From Fibrobacter succinogenes (GTDB lineage Bacteria > Fibrobacterota > Fibrobacteria > Fibrobacterales > Fibrobacteraceae): DNA of 64,000 nt. Made by a program: the position numbers and the translations under genes. How positions within the stretch are numbered: the stretch's first letter is position 1; each line of letters starts with the position of its first letter. Of this stretch, positions 1 through 8,083 are shown piece after piece. Where the stretch lies: the NCBI RefSeq assembly GCF_902779965.1, contig NZ_CACZDK010000001.1, positions 62,001 to 126,000 on the forward strand, given 5' to 3'. The notes under the pieces are model-generated. The model was given only the letters and a program-made list of their open reading frames with translations, was not told where the DNA came from and made no database searches.

Positions 1-477
1 GCTTGCTTCGTCGCTGACGAACTCGGCGTTTCCGTCGAAGACGTCAAGGCTCTCGTTATGGGCGGCCACGGCGACACGATGGTTTCCATCATGGAATGCG
101 TCTCTGTCGGCGGTATTCCGGTTTCTCAGCTCATGAGCAAGGAAAAGTTTGCTGAACTCGCCAAGCGTACCGCTGGTGCAGGTGGCGAAATCGTGAACCT
201 CCTCGGTCGCGGTTCTGCATTCTACAGCCCGGCAACTTCTGCTATCCACATGGCTGAAGCTTACCTCCTCGACAAGAAAAACGTGTTTTCTTGCGCAGCC
301 ATGCTCAATGGCGAATACGGCGTGAAGGGCCTCTACTGCGGCGTGCCGGTTGTCGTTGGTGCAAACGGTGTCGAAAAGATTCTCGAAGTCAAGATGAGCG
401 CCGAAGAAAAGGCTGCTTTCGACAAGTCTGTCGAAGCTTGCAAGAAGAACGCTGAATGGGTTGACGCACACACCTAA
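1..477 (+). CDS. mdh: Malate dehydrogenase, C-terminal part
   Basis: The reading frame is open from base 1, so the 5' end lies outside the window; 158 residues are visible. It oxidises malate to oxaloacetate with NAD in central metabolism (in rumen fibre degraders it runs mainly towards malate/succinate). The motif GGHGDTMV carries the catalytic histidine (visible residue 23), followed by the VGGIP stretch, the [23 protein letters not shown] substrate-binding region and the [22 protein letters not shown] tail. These are typical of the LDH-like (NAD-dependent) malate dehydrogenase family rather than the dimeric proteobacterial type. A strong terminator follows 47 bases after the stop. Lactate dehydrogenase is the alternative, but the GGHGDTMV motif and tail favour malate dehydrogenase. 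Confidence 0.9.
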   Translation, partial: ACFVADELGVSVEDVKALVMGGHGDTMVSIMECVSVGGIPVSQLMSKEKFAELAKRTAGAGGEIVNLLGRGSAFYSPATSAIHMAEAYLLDKKNVFSCAAMLNGEYGVKGLYCGVPVVVGANGVEKILEVKMSAEEKAAFDKSVEACKKNAEWVDAHT

Positions 478-482
478 GAATT

Positions 483-508
483 GTCATTCCCGGCTAGACC
501 GGGAATCA
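483..508. repeat. Short palindromic dispersed repeat (CCCGG type)
   Basis: ATTCCCGG-CTAGA-CCGGGAAT forms a perfect 8-bp stem with a 5-base loop. A near-identical palindrome lies at 582-607, and related 'GTCATTCCCGCC' pieces occur at 16371-16446 and 24702-24735. It is a REP-like intergenic element. No transposase of the REP-associated type is seen in the window. Confidence 0.6.
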
Positions 509-524
509 CCTTCTTAACAAAACA

Positions 525-558
525 GCCCGCGGGTAGTAAACCCGTGGGCGTTTTTGTT
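525..558 (+). terminator. Rho-independent terminator of mdh
   Basis: GCCCGCGGG (525-533), a 7-base loop, CCCGTGGGC (541-549) and then GTTTTTGTT. The stem is 9 bp with one G-T pair and is directly followed by a T-run. Confidence 0.85.
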
Positions 559-581
559 ATGCTTTTGTTGAGCCCGTTACT

Positions 582-607
582 GTCATGCCCGGCTTGACCG
601 GGCATCT
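582..607. repeat. Short palindromic dispersed repeat, second copy
   Basis: ATGCCCGG-CTTGA-CCGGGCAT: the same design as 483-508, with the outer stem changed from ATT/AAT to ATG/CAT, so pairing is kept. It sits between two convergent genes. Confidence 0.6.
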
Positions 608-620
608 CCATTCTATTGCT

Positions 621-1634
621 TTACCTCAGCACGATTTTCTTCGCAAAATTCACGTTTTTCCCGTTCACTCGCACCATGTAAATTCCGGCTTTGAGTGCTG
701 CAAGGTTAAGCGTTGTAGCGTTGTTAATGGCGCCTTTCATCACGACTTGCCCAAGAGAATTCATCACTTCGACGGTTGCGGAGGTTTTGATTCCTGAGAA
801 TCCGAGCATGCGCCCGTTCAAAATGGCCTTGACCGCAGAAGTCCCGCGAGCAACCTTGATTCCTGCACTGGAAATGCCGCATTTTTCTGGGCATGAGCCG
901 TCTTTCGGCCCAACGGCGCAAATGTTGAATTCGTAATCGCCGGGTTCTGCCTGAATTTTGAAATGCACTCCGACAAGTTGCTTTGCTGCTGTTTCTCCGT
1001 CAAATTTAACGGCGCCATCGTACCATGAAGGCTGTTTAAAGTCAGACCATGAAACAACGACCTTGTTGCCGTCTTTTCCGTTTGGCGATAGAATGTTCGA
1101 AGCTTTTGCGGCAGGAAGTGTTACCGCGGGGAGCGCGTAATTCATTGTGGTATCGATGGCATCGCCAAGCCCGAGTTCGAGTTGTATGTCCACGTTGGAA
1201 ATGTAGGTCACGCAGAGCCCGCCCCAAGCAGACGCATCGCCTGCGGCTGGTGTCGTGTTTGTTGTCGAAGTTTCGCCGACCACATTGAAACCGACTCCTG
1301 CGAATGGGGTGATTGTTGCGCTTCCTCTGTTTAAAGAGGCTGTCCCGCAATAACCTTTGCAGTAGTTGAAAAGTTCGTCGTAAAATTCTGAATAGCAATA
1401 GGGGTAATCAAGACAGGGATCTAAAGGATAGACGACTTTGGATTCACCATGATAATACCAATCATCGCCGAAAGAATACCAATAACCTTCTGTTTGTGTT
1501 GTATTGCCAAGTCCTGTTTGAATGTGTTGTTCCGCGTTTTCATCGGCCCCATTCCAAGTTTCGAAAGTTCCTGCGGCAAATGCCGTTGATGATGCTGTAC
1601 AAAGAGCGATGGATAAAACGATTTGCTTGTTCAT
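621..1634 (-). CDS. Secreted jelly-roll-like protein with type IX-like C-terminal domain
   Basis: 337 residues. A signal peptide (ends about TAFA|AG, residue 20) is followed by the conserved block TWNGADENAEQHIQTGLGN. A middle region (about 90-245) contains GDASAWGGLCVTY, SWSDFKQ and AAKQL...FKIQ...YEFNIC. This pattern resembles CBM11-like beta-sandwich carbohydrate-binding modules (inference). The last ~70 residues (VEVMNSLGQVV...LKAGIYMVRV...KKIVLR) look like a type A C-terminal sorting domain used by type IX secretion. Conserved cysteine pairs near CKGYCG and SCPEKCG suggest disulfides outside the cytoplasm. It lies 4 bases downstream of a paralog with the same architecture, evidently a tandem duplication in one operon. 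The substrate is unknown. Confidence 0.8.
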   Translation of the reverse strand: MNKQIVLSIALCTASSTAFAAGTFETWNGADENAEQHIQTGLGNTTQTEGYWYSFGDDWYYHGESKVVYPLDPCLDYPYCYSEFYDELFNYCKGYCGTASLNRGSATITPFAGVGFNVVGETSTTNTTPAAGDASAWGGLCVTYISNVDIQLELGLGDAIDTTMNYALPAVTLPAAKASNILSPNGKDGNKVVVSWSDFKQPSWYDGAVKFDGETAAKQLVGVHFKIQAEPGDYEFNICAVGPKDGSCPEKCGISSAGIKVARGTSAVKAILNGRMLGFSGIKTSATVEVMNSLGQVVMKGAINNATTLNLAALKAGIYMVRVNGKNVNFAKKIVLR

Positions 1635-1638
1635 GAGA

Positions 1639-2682
1639 TTACCTCACCACAATTCTGTTTGAGAAATTAACGGCCTTTCCTGTAACGCGGACCAGATAAA
1701 TTCCAGCGTCGAGGTGGGCGAGATTGAGCGTCGAGGTCGCGCTTTCGATTGCTCCTCGTGCGATGACTTGTCCGAGGCTGTTCATGACTTCGGCAGTGGC
1801 GGTTGACTTGACGCCCGTAAAACTGAGTGTGCGACCGTTCAGAATAGCTTTAGTTGCAACATTTTCGTTTGTTCTGTGAGCAAATTTGATTCCAACTTCG
1901 GAACTTGGGATTCCGCATTTTTCTGGGCAGCTTCCGTCTTTCGGACCGATTGCACAGATGTTGAAATTGTAGCTGCCCGGCTCGGATTGTAGTTTAAATA
2001 AAATGAAGGAAAGCTGTTTTGCGGCGGTTTCTCCGTCTATTATGGGGGCGCTTGAGTGTGAAGGTATTTGTTTGAAGTCTTGCCATGCGACTCTCGCCAA
2101 GTTGCCGGTCTTGGAGGTGGGAAGCGTGGCGGTTGGATAGGAAAGCGCTTGGGCCGGTTCTGTATCGGGGCCTTCTCCGTCTAATATCTTGCCATTCGGG
2201 TTGCTAATCGGACCTGGACCTAGTTGTAGTAGCAAATCAGTGTCAGAAGTGTATGTGACACAGAGCCCGTCCCATGCAGAAGCGTCGCCTGCTGCTAGGG
2301 TGGGGTTTGAATCGGCTGTTTCTCCGACAACGGCGAAGCCAAATCCTACGAACGGTTTTTCGATTGCGGATCCTCCTTTGAGAACCGCTGTTCCGCAAAA
2401 GCCGTTGCATTCCTCAATGACTGGATCAAAAGCGTAATAAGGTGGGTCCATCGCGGCTGCCCACATAACATTAGAGCCGTCACCGTTGTTTTTGTCGGTG
2501 TAATAGAACCAGTAACCGTTTGTTTCTGTTTCGTTGCCAAGTCCTGTTTGAATGTGTTGTTCCGCGTTTTCATCGGCTCCGTTCCAGGTAACAAACGGTC
2601 CAGCGGCAAAGGCTGTTGATGATGCAATTGAAACAGAGAAAAGAGCAATTGCTTGTGTTACCAAAGAGTTTCTGTGCTTCAT
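1639..2682 (-). CDS. Secreted jelly-roll-like protein with type IX-like C-terminal domain (paralog)
   Basis: 347 residues, first gene of the two-gene minus-strand unit. The start is set by a strong AGGAGG seven bases upstream of the ATG, and a -10-like TATATT lies at 2707-2712 on the minus strand. Signal peptide to about residue 26 (STAFA|AG), the shared TWNGADENAEQHIQTGLGN block, GDASAWDGLCVTY, AAKQLSFILFKLQ...YNFNICAIGPKDGSCPEKCG, and a C-terminal sorting-like domain (AEVMNSLGQVI...LDAGIYLVRV...NRIVVR). Roughly half the residues match the downstream paralog. It is probably exported to the surface and may bind plant polysaccharide; no catalytic signature is visible. Confidence 0.8.
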   Translation of the reverse strand: MKHRNSLVTQAIALFSVSIASSTAFAAGPFVTWNGADENAEQHIQTGLGNETETNGYWFYYTDKNNGDGSNVMWAAAMDPPYYAFDPVIEECNGFCGTAVLKGGSAIEKPFVGFGFAVVGETADSNPTLAAGDASAWDGLCVTYTSDTDLLLQLGPGPISNPNGKILDGEGPDTEPAQALSYPTATLPTSKTGNLARVAWQDFKQIPSHSSAPIIDGETAAKQLSFILFKLQSEPGSYNFNICAIGPKDGSCPEKCGIPSSEVGIKFAHRTNENVATKAILNGRTLSFTGVKSTATAEVMNSLGQVIARGAIESATSTLNLAHLDAGIYLVRVTGKAVNFSNRIVVR

Positions 2683-2934
2683 TTTTTTCCTCCTGCACTA
2701 ATCTGTAATATAGATTTTGAATTTTGTGTTTGAAAAAAATGAGTTGAAAAAAGATGAAAAAATTACTTTATGTGTATCATATAGACCCGAGTTGTATAAT
2801 AGAGAAGCGTCTATTTTCTTTTTAACTCTAAACTATTAACTCCTAACCACAAAAAAATGTGGACTTTTAATATTGGAAAGTATATATTTACCATAACTAG
2901 ACTTGTTTCGAGTGTGGATGTATGGGAGAAGTCT

Positions 2935-4587
2935 ATGGAAACAAAGGGTTTGGAGTCTTTTGTTCACTTGCCGCGTATTGTTTGGAACGCGGCTTGTTGC
3001 GCTATTTTAAGTACTGGATTTGGTTCGGCTGCTTTTGCCGCTAATCCGCTCACGACTGATTTTTATTCTGCAGATGCAGCGGCACTCGTGCATAACGATT
3101 CGCTTTTTATCTTTGCTGGCCATGATGAGCAGGGGCCGCAGGGCAATAATAATAAATCGTTCATCATGAACGACTGGCATGTGCTCGTGACCGATGATAT
3201 GGAACATTATCACGATTACGGGGCGGTTCTGAGCGTCAAGACGTTCAAATGGGCGAATGCAAGCGCTTTTGCGGGCCATTGCGAATACAGGAATGGCAAG
3301 TTTTACTGGTATGTGGCCGTTCATCACGGGACTATCAAGGAAAATGGGAGTGAAGGTTTTGCGATTGGCGTTGCCGTCGCGGATCATCCGTCTGGACCAT
3401 GGACGGATGCGATTGGGCAGGCGCTTATCACCGACAATACGCCGAATGACGTGAAATTGAATATTGACCCCGCAATTTTTTACGATGGTGACGATATCTG
3501 GATGTATTGGGGCTCGTGGAATGCGGGCCGCCGCGTGAAGCTCAAGGATAATATGATTGAGCTTGCAAGTACGCCCGAAGATATCAAGATCAAGGATTTT
3601 TTTGAAGCCCCGTGGATGCACTATTTCCGCGGCAATTACTACTTCAGCTATGCTTCGGGTTACCCTTCGACGACGAACTACTCCATGGCGCCGAGCCTGA
3701 ACGGACCGTGGACGCAAAAAGGCGTCATCAACGATAAAATGGAAAATTCCGAGACGAATCATCAGGCGATTTTCAAGTATCTCGGGCACTGGTATTTTAT
3801 GTATCACGGCGCAAATTCTCCGGGCGGTTGGACGTACCGCCGTTCCGTGAACATCGACTACCTCTATTACGATCGTGATGGCTTGATTCAGAAAATCAAG
3901 CATACGAATGGCGTGGATCCTGTCAACAATGCGCTTGTCGAAGCGGGCGGTTACCGCATGGTCGTTTCTCATAGCAATTTGGCGCTCGAAGATAAAGACG
4001 GTATTGTGGTGCAGCAGACCGCCGACGAAAAGAACGAATCGCAACTTTGGGTGCTTGCGCATGGCGATTCGGCGCGTTATTACACACTCAAAAATTTTGC
4101 AACGGGTCGCTACTATTGCCCGCCCAAGACGCTTTTGGATACGGTGAAAACTTCTGCAACGGCTTGTGAAATCCGCATCGAAAATGCTTCGACAAAGAAG
4201 GGGTACTTTTTGTTTGCGGATTACGATAGCGATTACTTGGGCGATGTGCTGAACATCTCGAAGGAAGTCGGGATGCCGGTCATCACGTGGGTTCGCACGG
4301 GAACGGACAACCAAAAAGTGCAATTTGCAAAAGCGGAACTACCGAAGCCAACAGGGATTGCGCGCGGTTCTGCGGGGGCGCTGAATGCGCAGACCATGCA
4401 ACAAGTTCGTTACGATGCTAGCGCACGCGTGATTCACTTGGGTGCTGAAGCATCTTGGTTTTTGCTTGATGTGAATGGTGTTGTTGTGCGTCGTGGTTAT
4501 GGTCGTGAAATCCAAGTGCGTTCCGTTCGTTCGGGAATGTACTTTGTCCGCGCTGGACAAAACACTGCAAAGGTGCTTGTAAAATGA
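2935..4587 (+). CDS. GH43 family glycoside hydrolase with lectin-like and sorting domains
   Basis: 550 residues from ATG 2935, chosen over an in-frame ATG at 2857 because it has GGGAGAAG upstream and starts directly at a signal peptide (cleavage about AFA|AN, residue 35). The five-blade GH43 core shows the base aspartate in FYSADAAALVHND (D47), DPAIFYDGDDIWMYWGSW (transition-state Asp) and FFEAPWMHYFRGNYYFSYA (acid Glu), then TNHQAIFKYLGHWYFMYHG. This order fits xylan-side-chain arabinofuranosidase or beta-xylosidase members. Residues ~365-490 resemble a ricin-type beta-trefoil (LALEDKDG..VVQQ, QLWVL, YYTLKNFATGRYY). The end (FLLDVNGVVVRRGYGREI...SGMYFVRAG) is a type IX-like sorting domain. 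It probably acts on arabinoxylan at the cell surface; the exact specificity is not readable. Confidence 0.85.
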   Translation: METKGLESFVHLPRIVWNAACCAILSTGFGSAAFAANPLTTDFYSADAAALVHNDSLFIFAGHDEQGPQGNNNKSFIMNDWHVLVTDDMEHYHDYGAVLSVKTFKWANASAFAGHCEYRNGKFYWYVAVHHGTIKENGSEGFAIGVAVADHPSGPWTDAIGQALITDNTPNDVKLNIDPAIFYDGDDIWMYWGSWNAGRRVKLKDNMIELASTPEDIKIKDFFEAPWMHYFRGNYYFSYASGYPSTTNYSMAPSLNGPWTQKGVINDKMENSETNHQAIFKYLGHWYFMYHGANSPGGWTYRRSVNIDYLYYDRDGLIQKIKHTNGVDPVNNALVEAGGYRMVVSHSNLALEDKDGIVVQQTADEKNESQLWVLAHGDSARYYTLKNFATGRYYCPPKTLLDTVKTSATACEIRIENASTKKGYFLFADYDSDYLGDVLNISKEVGMPVITWVRTGTDNQKVQFAKAELPKPTGIARGSAGALNAQTMQQVRYDASARVIHLGAEASWFLLDVNGVVVRRGYGREIQVRSVRSGMYFVRAGQNTAKVLVK

Positions 4588-4623
4588 CTGCTAGCGTCTC
4601 CGTCATCCTCGAAGCGAAGCGGG
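4588..4623. other. Start of 321-base gene-free gap
   Basis: The whole gap 4588-4908 carries no convincing gene. It is filled by the two copies of an 86-bp direct repeat listed separately, the spacer between them (4710-4787), and an AAGGAG ribosome binding site for the next gene at about 4898. Confidence 0.6.
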
Positions 4624-4709
4624 GACTACTCAGAAGGCGAGTGTTGCAAAAATGAGTTTACTCATTTTTATAACCGAGCCAAGGAGTAGGGGCTTTGCCC
4701 CATCCAGTG
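4624..4709 (+). repeat. 86-bp direct repeat, copy 1, with perfect hairpin
   Basis: Matches 4788-4873 with only two or three differences over 86 bases. Inside lies AAAAATGAGT-TT-ACTCATTTTT (4648-4669), a perfect 10-bp hairpin flanked by CGAGTGTTGC and ATAACCGAG, and a second small hairpin GGGGC-TTT-GCCCC (about 4688-4702). The same flanks with a different but self-complementary stem recur at 33845-33885. It could act as a terminator of the upstream GH43 gene, since the right arm ends in TTTTT. Confidence 0.8.
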
Positions 4710-4787
4710 CTTGTCTTTACTGGATTCTTCGTCACGTTGTTCCTCAGAATGACGTTGTTGTTCGTCATCCTGACACCAAAGGCGGAA

Positions 4788-4873
4788 GACTACTCAGAAG
4801 GTGAGTGTTGCAAAAATGAGTTCACTCATTTTTATAACCGAGCCAAGGAGTAGGGGCTTTGCCCCATCCAGTG
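4788..4873 (+). repeat. 86-bp direct repeat, copy 2
   Basis: Second copy. Hairpin AAAAATGAGT-TC-ACTCATTTTT (4812-4833); only the loop base and one flank base differ from copy 1, so the stem is intact. It ends 35 bases before the next GH43 gene. Confidence 0.8.
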
Positions 4874-4908
4874 TTGGTTTGTTAGTTTAAATTTTTAAGG
4901 AGTTTGGT

Positions 4909-7008
4909 ATGAAGTTTTTGAATTTTACGAGTGTTATGACTCGCGCGAAACTTGTGAATTTTGCGACTGTCGCGGTGCTTGGCGCTTTTGGCGTCTCTGC
5001 GGTGTCGGCTGCCGATTGGTATGCCAAGGACAATTTGCAATCGGGTCACGACCCGAGCATGGTGCGCTTCGAGGATGGTTACGCCCTCATGAGCACGAAC
5101 AACAATTTGCAATTGTGGACATCCGAAGATGCCTACACGTGGCGCGACCACAGGGCAACAGTGAGTGGAGTTCCGAAGTGGGCCTATACGTACGCGCCTA
5201 AAACCGAGGGCATCTGGGCTCCGGATATCTTTTACATGAACGGCGAATATCGCGTTTATTATTGCGTGTCGGAATTTGGCAAGCGCAATTCGGCTATCGG
5301 TTACCAAGCGACCACATCCATTGTGCCTGGCACAACGGATTATGGCTGGACGGATCATGGCCACGTTTTCCATACGGTGGCATCGGACAAGTACAATGCG
5401 ATTGATGCGGATGTCGTTCGCGATACCAAAGGTAATTACTGGATGGCTTTTGGTTCGTTCGGTCTTGGAATCCAGTTGATTAAGTTGGATGCAAAGACGG
5501 GCTATCAGGCCAGTGATGACAAGACTGTCTATAACATTGCACGTCGCACAAGCAAGGCGAGCAACGGTGCCGAAGAAGGTCCGAGCTTGATTGAACATGG
5601 CGGCCAGTATTTCTTGTTTACTGCATGGGATATCTGCTGCCAGCAGGGCAACGATATTGAAAAGACGACTTACAAAACTGCTTATGGTCGTGCTGATAAT
5701 GTAACCGGTCCGTACAAAGATCGTGCAGGCTACGATATGGCTAATGGCGGTGGCACAATCCTTATGGAACGCTACGGACGTTATGTCGGTCCGGGCGGCG
5801 GCGAAGCTTTCCAAGATTTGAACCGCGTGCGTTTTGTGCATCACTATTACGATCTTAACGGCGACAAGTTTAATCACATCCATATTCGCGATGTCGTGTT
5901 TACCGAGGATAACTGGGCTGAGATGGGACAGCCCTTCCTCGGACGTTATTTGAGTGCCGAAGTCGAGCATGGCGTTTTGACGCGTGCTGTTTCGGGTGAC
6001 CTTGCGATTACTCGTAGCAATACAGCTTCGAACGGTGAATACCTTGCTTACATCAACACGGCGGGCTCCAAGATTCGCCTGCCGATGAACATCATGCAGG
6101 CGGGCGAGTACCTGTTGCGTTACCGCTATGCAAACGGCGGTGAAGGCGATGCTACGCACAAAGTTACTGTCAATGGCAAGTCGCAAATCGTGACGCTTCC
6201 GCCGACAGGTTCTTGGGGCACGTTCCCAGAAAAATCTATCGTGATGATTCCTGCAACGCTCAAGCGCGGTGGCAACTTCATCGAAATTGAACCGCAGCCG
6301 AATGGCTTTTTCTCGGAACTCGACCGCATCGATTTCTTGCGCGTGATTCGCGATACTATTCCTGCCAATGGCTTTGACAATGGTATCCGCGTGCGCCTCA
6401 CGGACAAGGATGAATTTGCCATCAAGGACGGCGGCTACGCTATCTTCGAAAATGTTGTGGCTGATTCCATCAAGAGCGACGAAGTCTCTGTACAAGTGAA
6501 AAATGCTGCCGCAGGCAAGCTCGCCATTCGCGATGGCGCAAAGAACGGAACCGTCCTTGCTGAGTGCGACCTCTCGACGGCTAAGGCTACTGCAAACGGC
6601 TGGTCTGAAGCAAGCTGCGGAACGCTCAAAAGCAAAACGGGCCTCAAGGATTTGTATCTGACCGCATCGGGAATTTCTGGCGAAGCCATTGTCGGAAATA
6701 TCGTGTTCAAGTCTAGTGCCGCATCGTCAAGCTCCGTGGTCGAAATTTCGTCGAGTTCTGCTATTGATGCTGAATCTAGCAGCAGCGCTGGTCCTGTTGC
6801 GCTTCCTATGCAACCGCGTGCATTGGTTGGGTACAACGTATCTAGACTTCAAGACGGTTACCGCGTGCAATTTGCTGAATCTGGCAACCATCGCGTTTAC
6901 CTCTTGAATTCCATGGGGCAGGTTGTTTCTGCGAAAAACGTCAACGGCACCGAAGTCGAATTCCGCAATTTGCCGAAAGGCCGTTACATCGTTAAAACGA
7001 TATTTTAG
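4909..7008 (+). CDS. GH43 family arabinanase-like enzyme with two CBM-like modules
   Basis: 699 residues; AAGGAG lies 8 bases before the ATG. Signal peptide to about residue 34 (VSA|AD). The GH43 core (35-350) shows HDPSMVRFEDGYAL (base D48), APDIFYMNGEYRVYY, YNAIDADVVRDTKGNYWMAFGSFGLGI and EEGPSLIEHGGQYFLFTAWDICCQQG, then GGGTILM. This is the layout of endo-1,5-alpha-L-arabinanases and related GH43 enzymes. Two beta-sandwich, CBM6/35-like modules follow (about 360-470 and 490-600; VSVQVKNAAAGKLAIRDG...DLYLTASG). Then come a serine-rich linker (SSAASSSSVVEISSSS) and a type IX-like sorting domain (VYLLNSMGQVV...LPKGRYIVKT). Predicted surface or secreted arabinan/arabinogalactan side-chain hydrolase. 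Paralog of 8084-10063. Confidence 0.87.
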   Translation: MKFLNFTSVMTRAKLVNFATVAVLGAFGVSAVSAADWYAKDNLQSGHDPSMVRFEDGYALMSTNNNLQLWTSEDAYTWRDHRATVSGVPKWAYTYAPKTEGIWAPDIFYMNGEYRVYYCVSEFGKRNSAIGYQATTSIVPGTTDYGWTDHGHVFHTVASDKYNAIDADVVRDTKGNYWMAFGSFGLGIQLIKLDAKTGYQASDDKTVYNIARRTSKASNGAEEGPSLIEHGGQYFLFTAWDICCQQGNDIEKTTYKTAYGRADNVTGPYKDRAGYDMANGGGTILMERYGRYVGPGGGEAFQDLNRVRFVHHYYDLNGDKFNHIHIRDVVFTEDNWAEMGQPFLGRYLSAEVEHGVLTRAVSGDLAITRSNTASNGEYLAYINTAGSKIRLPMNIMQAGEYLLRYRYANGGEGDATHKVTVNGKSQIVTLPPTGSWGTFPEKSIVMIPATLKRGGNFIEIEPQPNGFFSELDRIDFLRVIRDTIPANGFDNGIRVRLTDKDEFAIKDGGYAIFENVVADSIKSDEVSVQVKNAAAGKLAIRDGAKNGTVLAECDLSTAKATANGWSEASCGTLKSKTGLKDLYLTASGISGEAIVGNIVFKSSAASSSSVVEISSSSAIDAESSSSAGPVALPMQPRALVGYNVSRLQDGYRVQFAESGNHRVYLLNSMGQVVSAKNVNGTEVEFRNLPKGRYIVKTIF

Positions 7009-7081
7009 CACTTGTTATGAAGATCCTCGATAAGTTTATTGTCAATGATGATTATATTTTGAGATAAAGGAGGATCTTAAT

Positions 7082-7864
7082 ATGAAAAAAATTGTTGTTT
7101 GTGGTTCAATTCTGTCGCTTGTGCTTTGGGCTTGCGGTGATTCAGTGTCAAATCCCGCATTGTCTACTGCCGGAGGCTCAAGTTCTGCGATAAGTTCATC
7201 ATCAGAAAGTACTACTTCTGAAAATTCCACTTCCGAAAATCCGTCTTCGGCTGCTGCGGATGAACAGGAATCATCTTCTAGCGAAACGCAAAAGTCTTCG
7301 TCGTCAAGAGGGCCCTTGTTTAGCAGCTCTAGTTGGATTGATCCGGGTTATGACGTTTGTTGCCCTGATACGCTCTATATTGAAAACGGAGACTCGACTT
7401 ATCATCAACGTAAACCGAATTGTGTTTCGTATCCGCCAATGATTATGACATATCAGTGCGTACCGCCGGTTGTTGTCAATAAGGATTCTTTGAAAGCGCT
7501 AAGCAGTAGTTCTTCGGTGATGGCTAATCCGCGTGCAAAATGCATTGTTGCAACGGATATTGTAAAGTATGGGTATTCTAAATATTTGAAAAAGTTTTTC
7601 TTGCATGAAACTCAAAATGGTGATTGCCAAATTGAAATTCCCTTTGCGCAAGATTTGTGTGAGGTTGATGCTGATATATCGTTTAAGCACTCTGGAGATA
7701 CTTTGTCTGTGGAATACGTCAACGTTCGTTCAGAAACAACTTGTACGTGTACGTACAATCATAAATTTGATATCCCCGCCGAATATAAAGATGTGAAATA
7801 CTTTGTTCTTAATGATGCGGTGTATGAATATTCTTCAGATGATGTAGATATATTTTGGCCATAA
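7082..7864 (+). CDS. Serine-rich lipoprotein of unknown function
   Basis: 260 residues; AAAGGAGG sits 9 bases before the ATG, the strongest ribosome binding site of this block. The type II signal peptide ends in the lipobox LVLWAC (Cys18). A long Ser/Thr/Glu linker (about 25-85) precedes a small cysteine-containing domain (DVCCPDTLYIENGD, then paired cysteines near KCIVATD, GDCQI, LCEVD and TCTCTY). No family is recognised. Its position between two paralogous GH43 arabinanases and on the same strand suggests a surface partner for polysaccharide capture (inference only). No sorting domain is present. Confidence 0.75.
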   Translation: MKKIVVCGSILSLVLWACGDSVSNPALSTAGGSSSAISSSSESTTSENSTSENPSSAAADEQESSSSETQKSSSSRGPLFSSSSWIDPGYDVCCPDTLYIENGDSTYHQRKPNCVSYPPMIMTYQCVPPVVVNKDSLKALSSSSSVMANPRAKCIVATDIVKYGYSKYLKKFFLHETQNGDCQIEIPFAQDLCEVDADISFKHSGDTLSVEYVNVRSETTCTCTYNHKFDIPAEYKDVKYFVLNDAVYEYSSDDVDIFWP

Positions 7865-8083
7865 TAAATTGTTGGCGCAGGTTGCCTGCTGAAAGCTCAA
7901 GCGACTCGGCGTCTTCAGCTCATAAAAAAATAAGAAAACCGCTCGAAATGGTTAAGTCTGGCCAACATTGATGATGTTGAGGCATGACAATTCGGAGGGT
8001 GTTAAGGAGAAACGTCTCCTAACTACTTCCTATTTTTTATTATATATTTATACTGGTTTGGCAGTGTGGAAAAGCGAGGCGTT
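7865..8083. other. Intergenic region with small hairpins, no gene seen
   Basis: Holds GCTGAAAG...CTTCAGC (about 7890-7918) and AGGAGA-AACG-TCTCCT (8005-8020), followed by an AT-rich stretch with TATATATTTATACT that could hold the -10 region of the next gene. No open frame with a start and ribosome binding site was found. Confidence 0.45.

Noticed and set aside
3007-4323. Long minus-strand open frame opposite the GH43 gene
   Set aside because: Arg/Ile/Val-rich translation without domains, exactly mirroring codon choice of the clear GH43 gene; a shadow frame.
4638-4842. CRISPR-like array from the two 86-bp repeats
   Set aside because: Only two copies, 78-base spacer, no cas genes and repeats far longer than CRISPR repeats.
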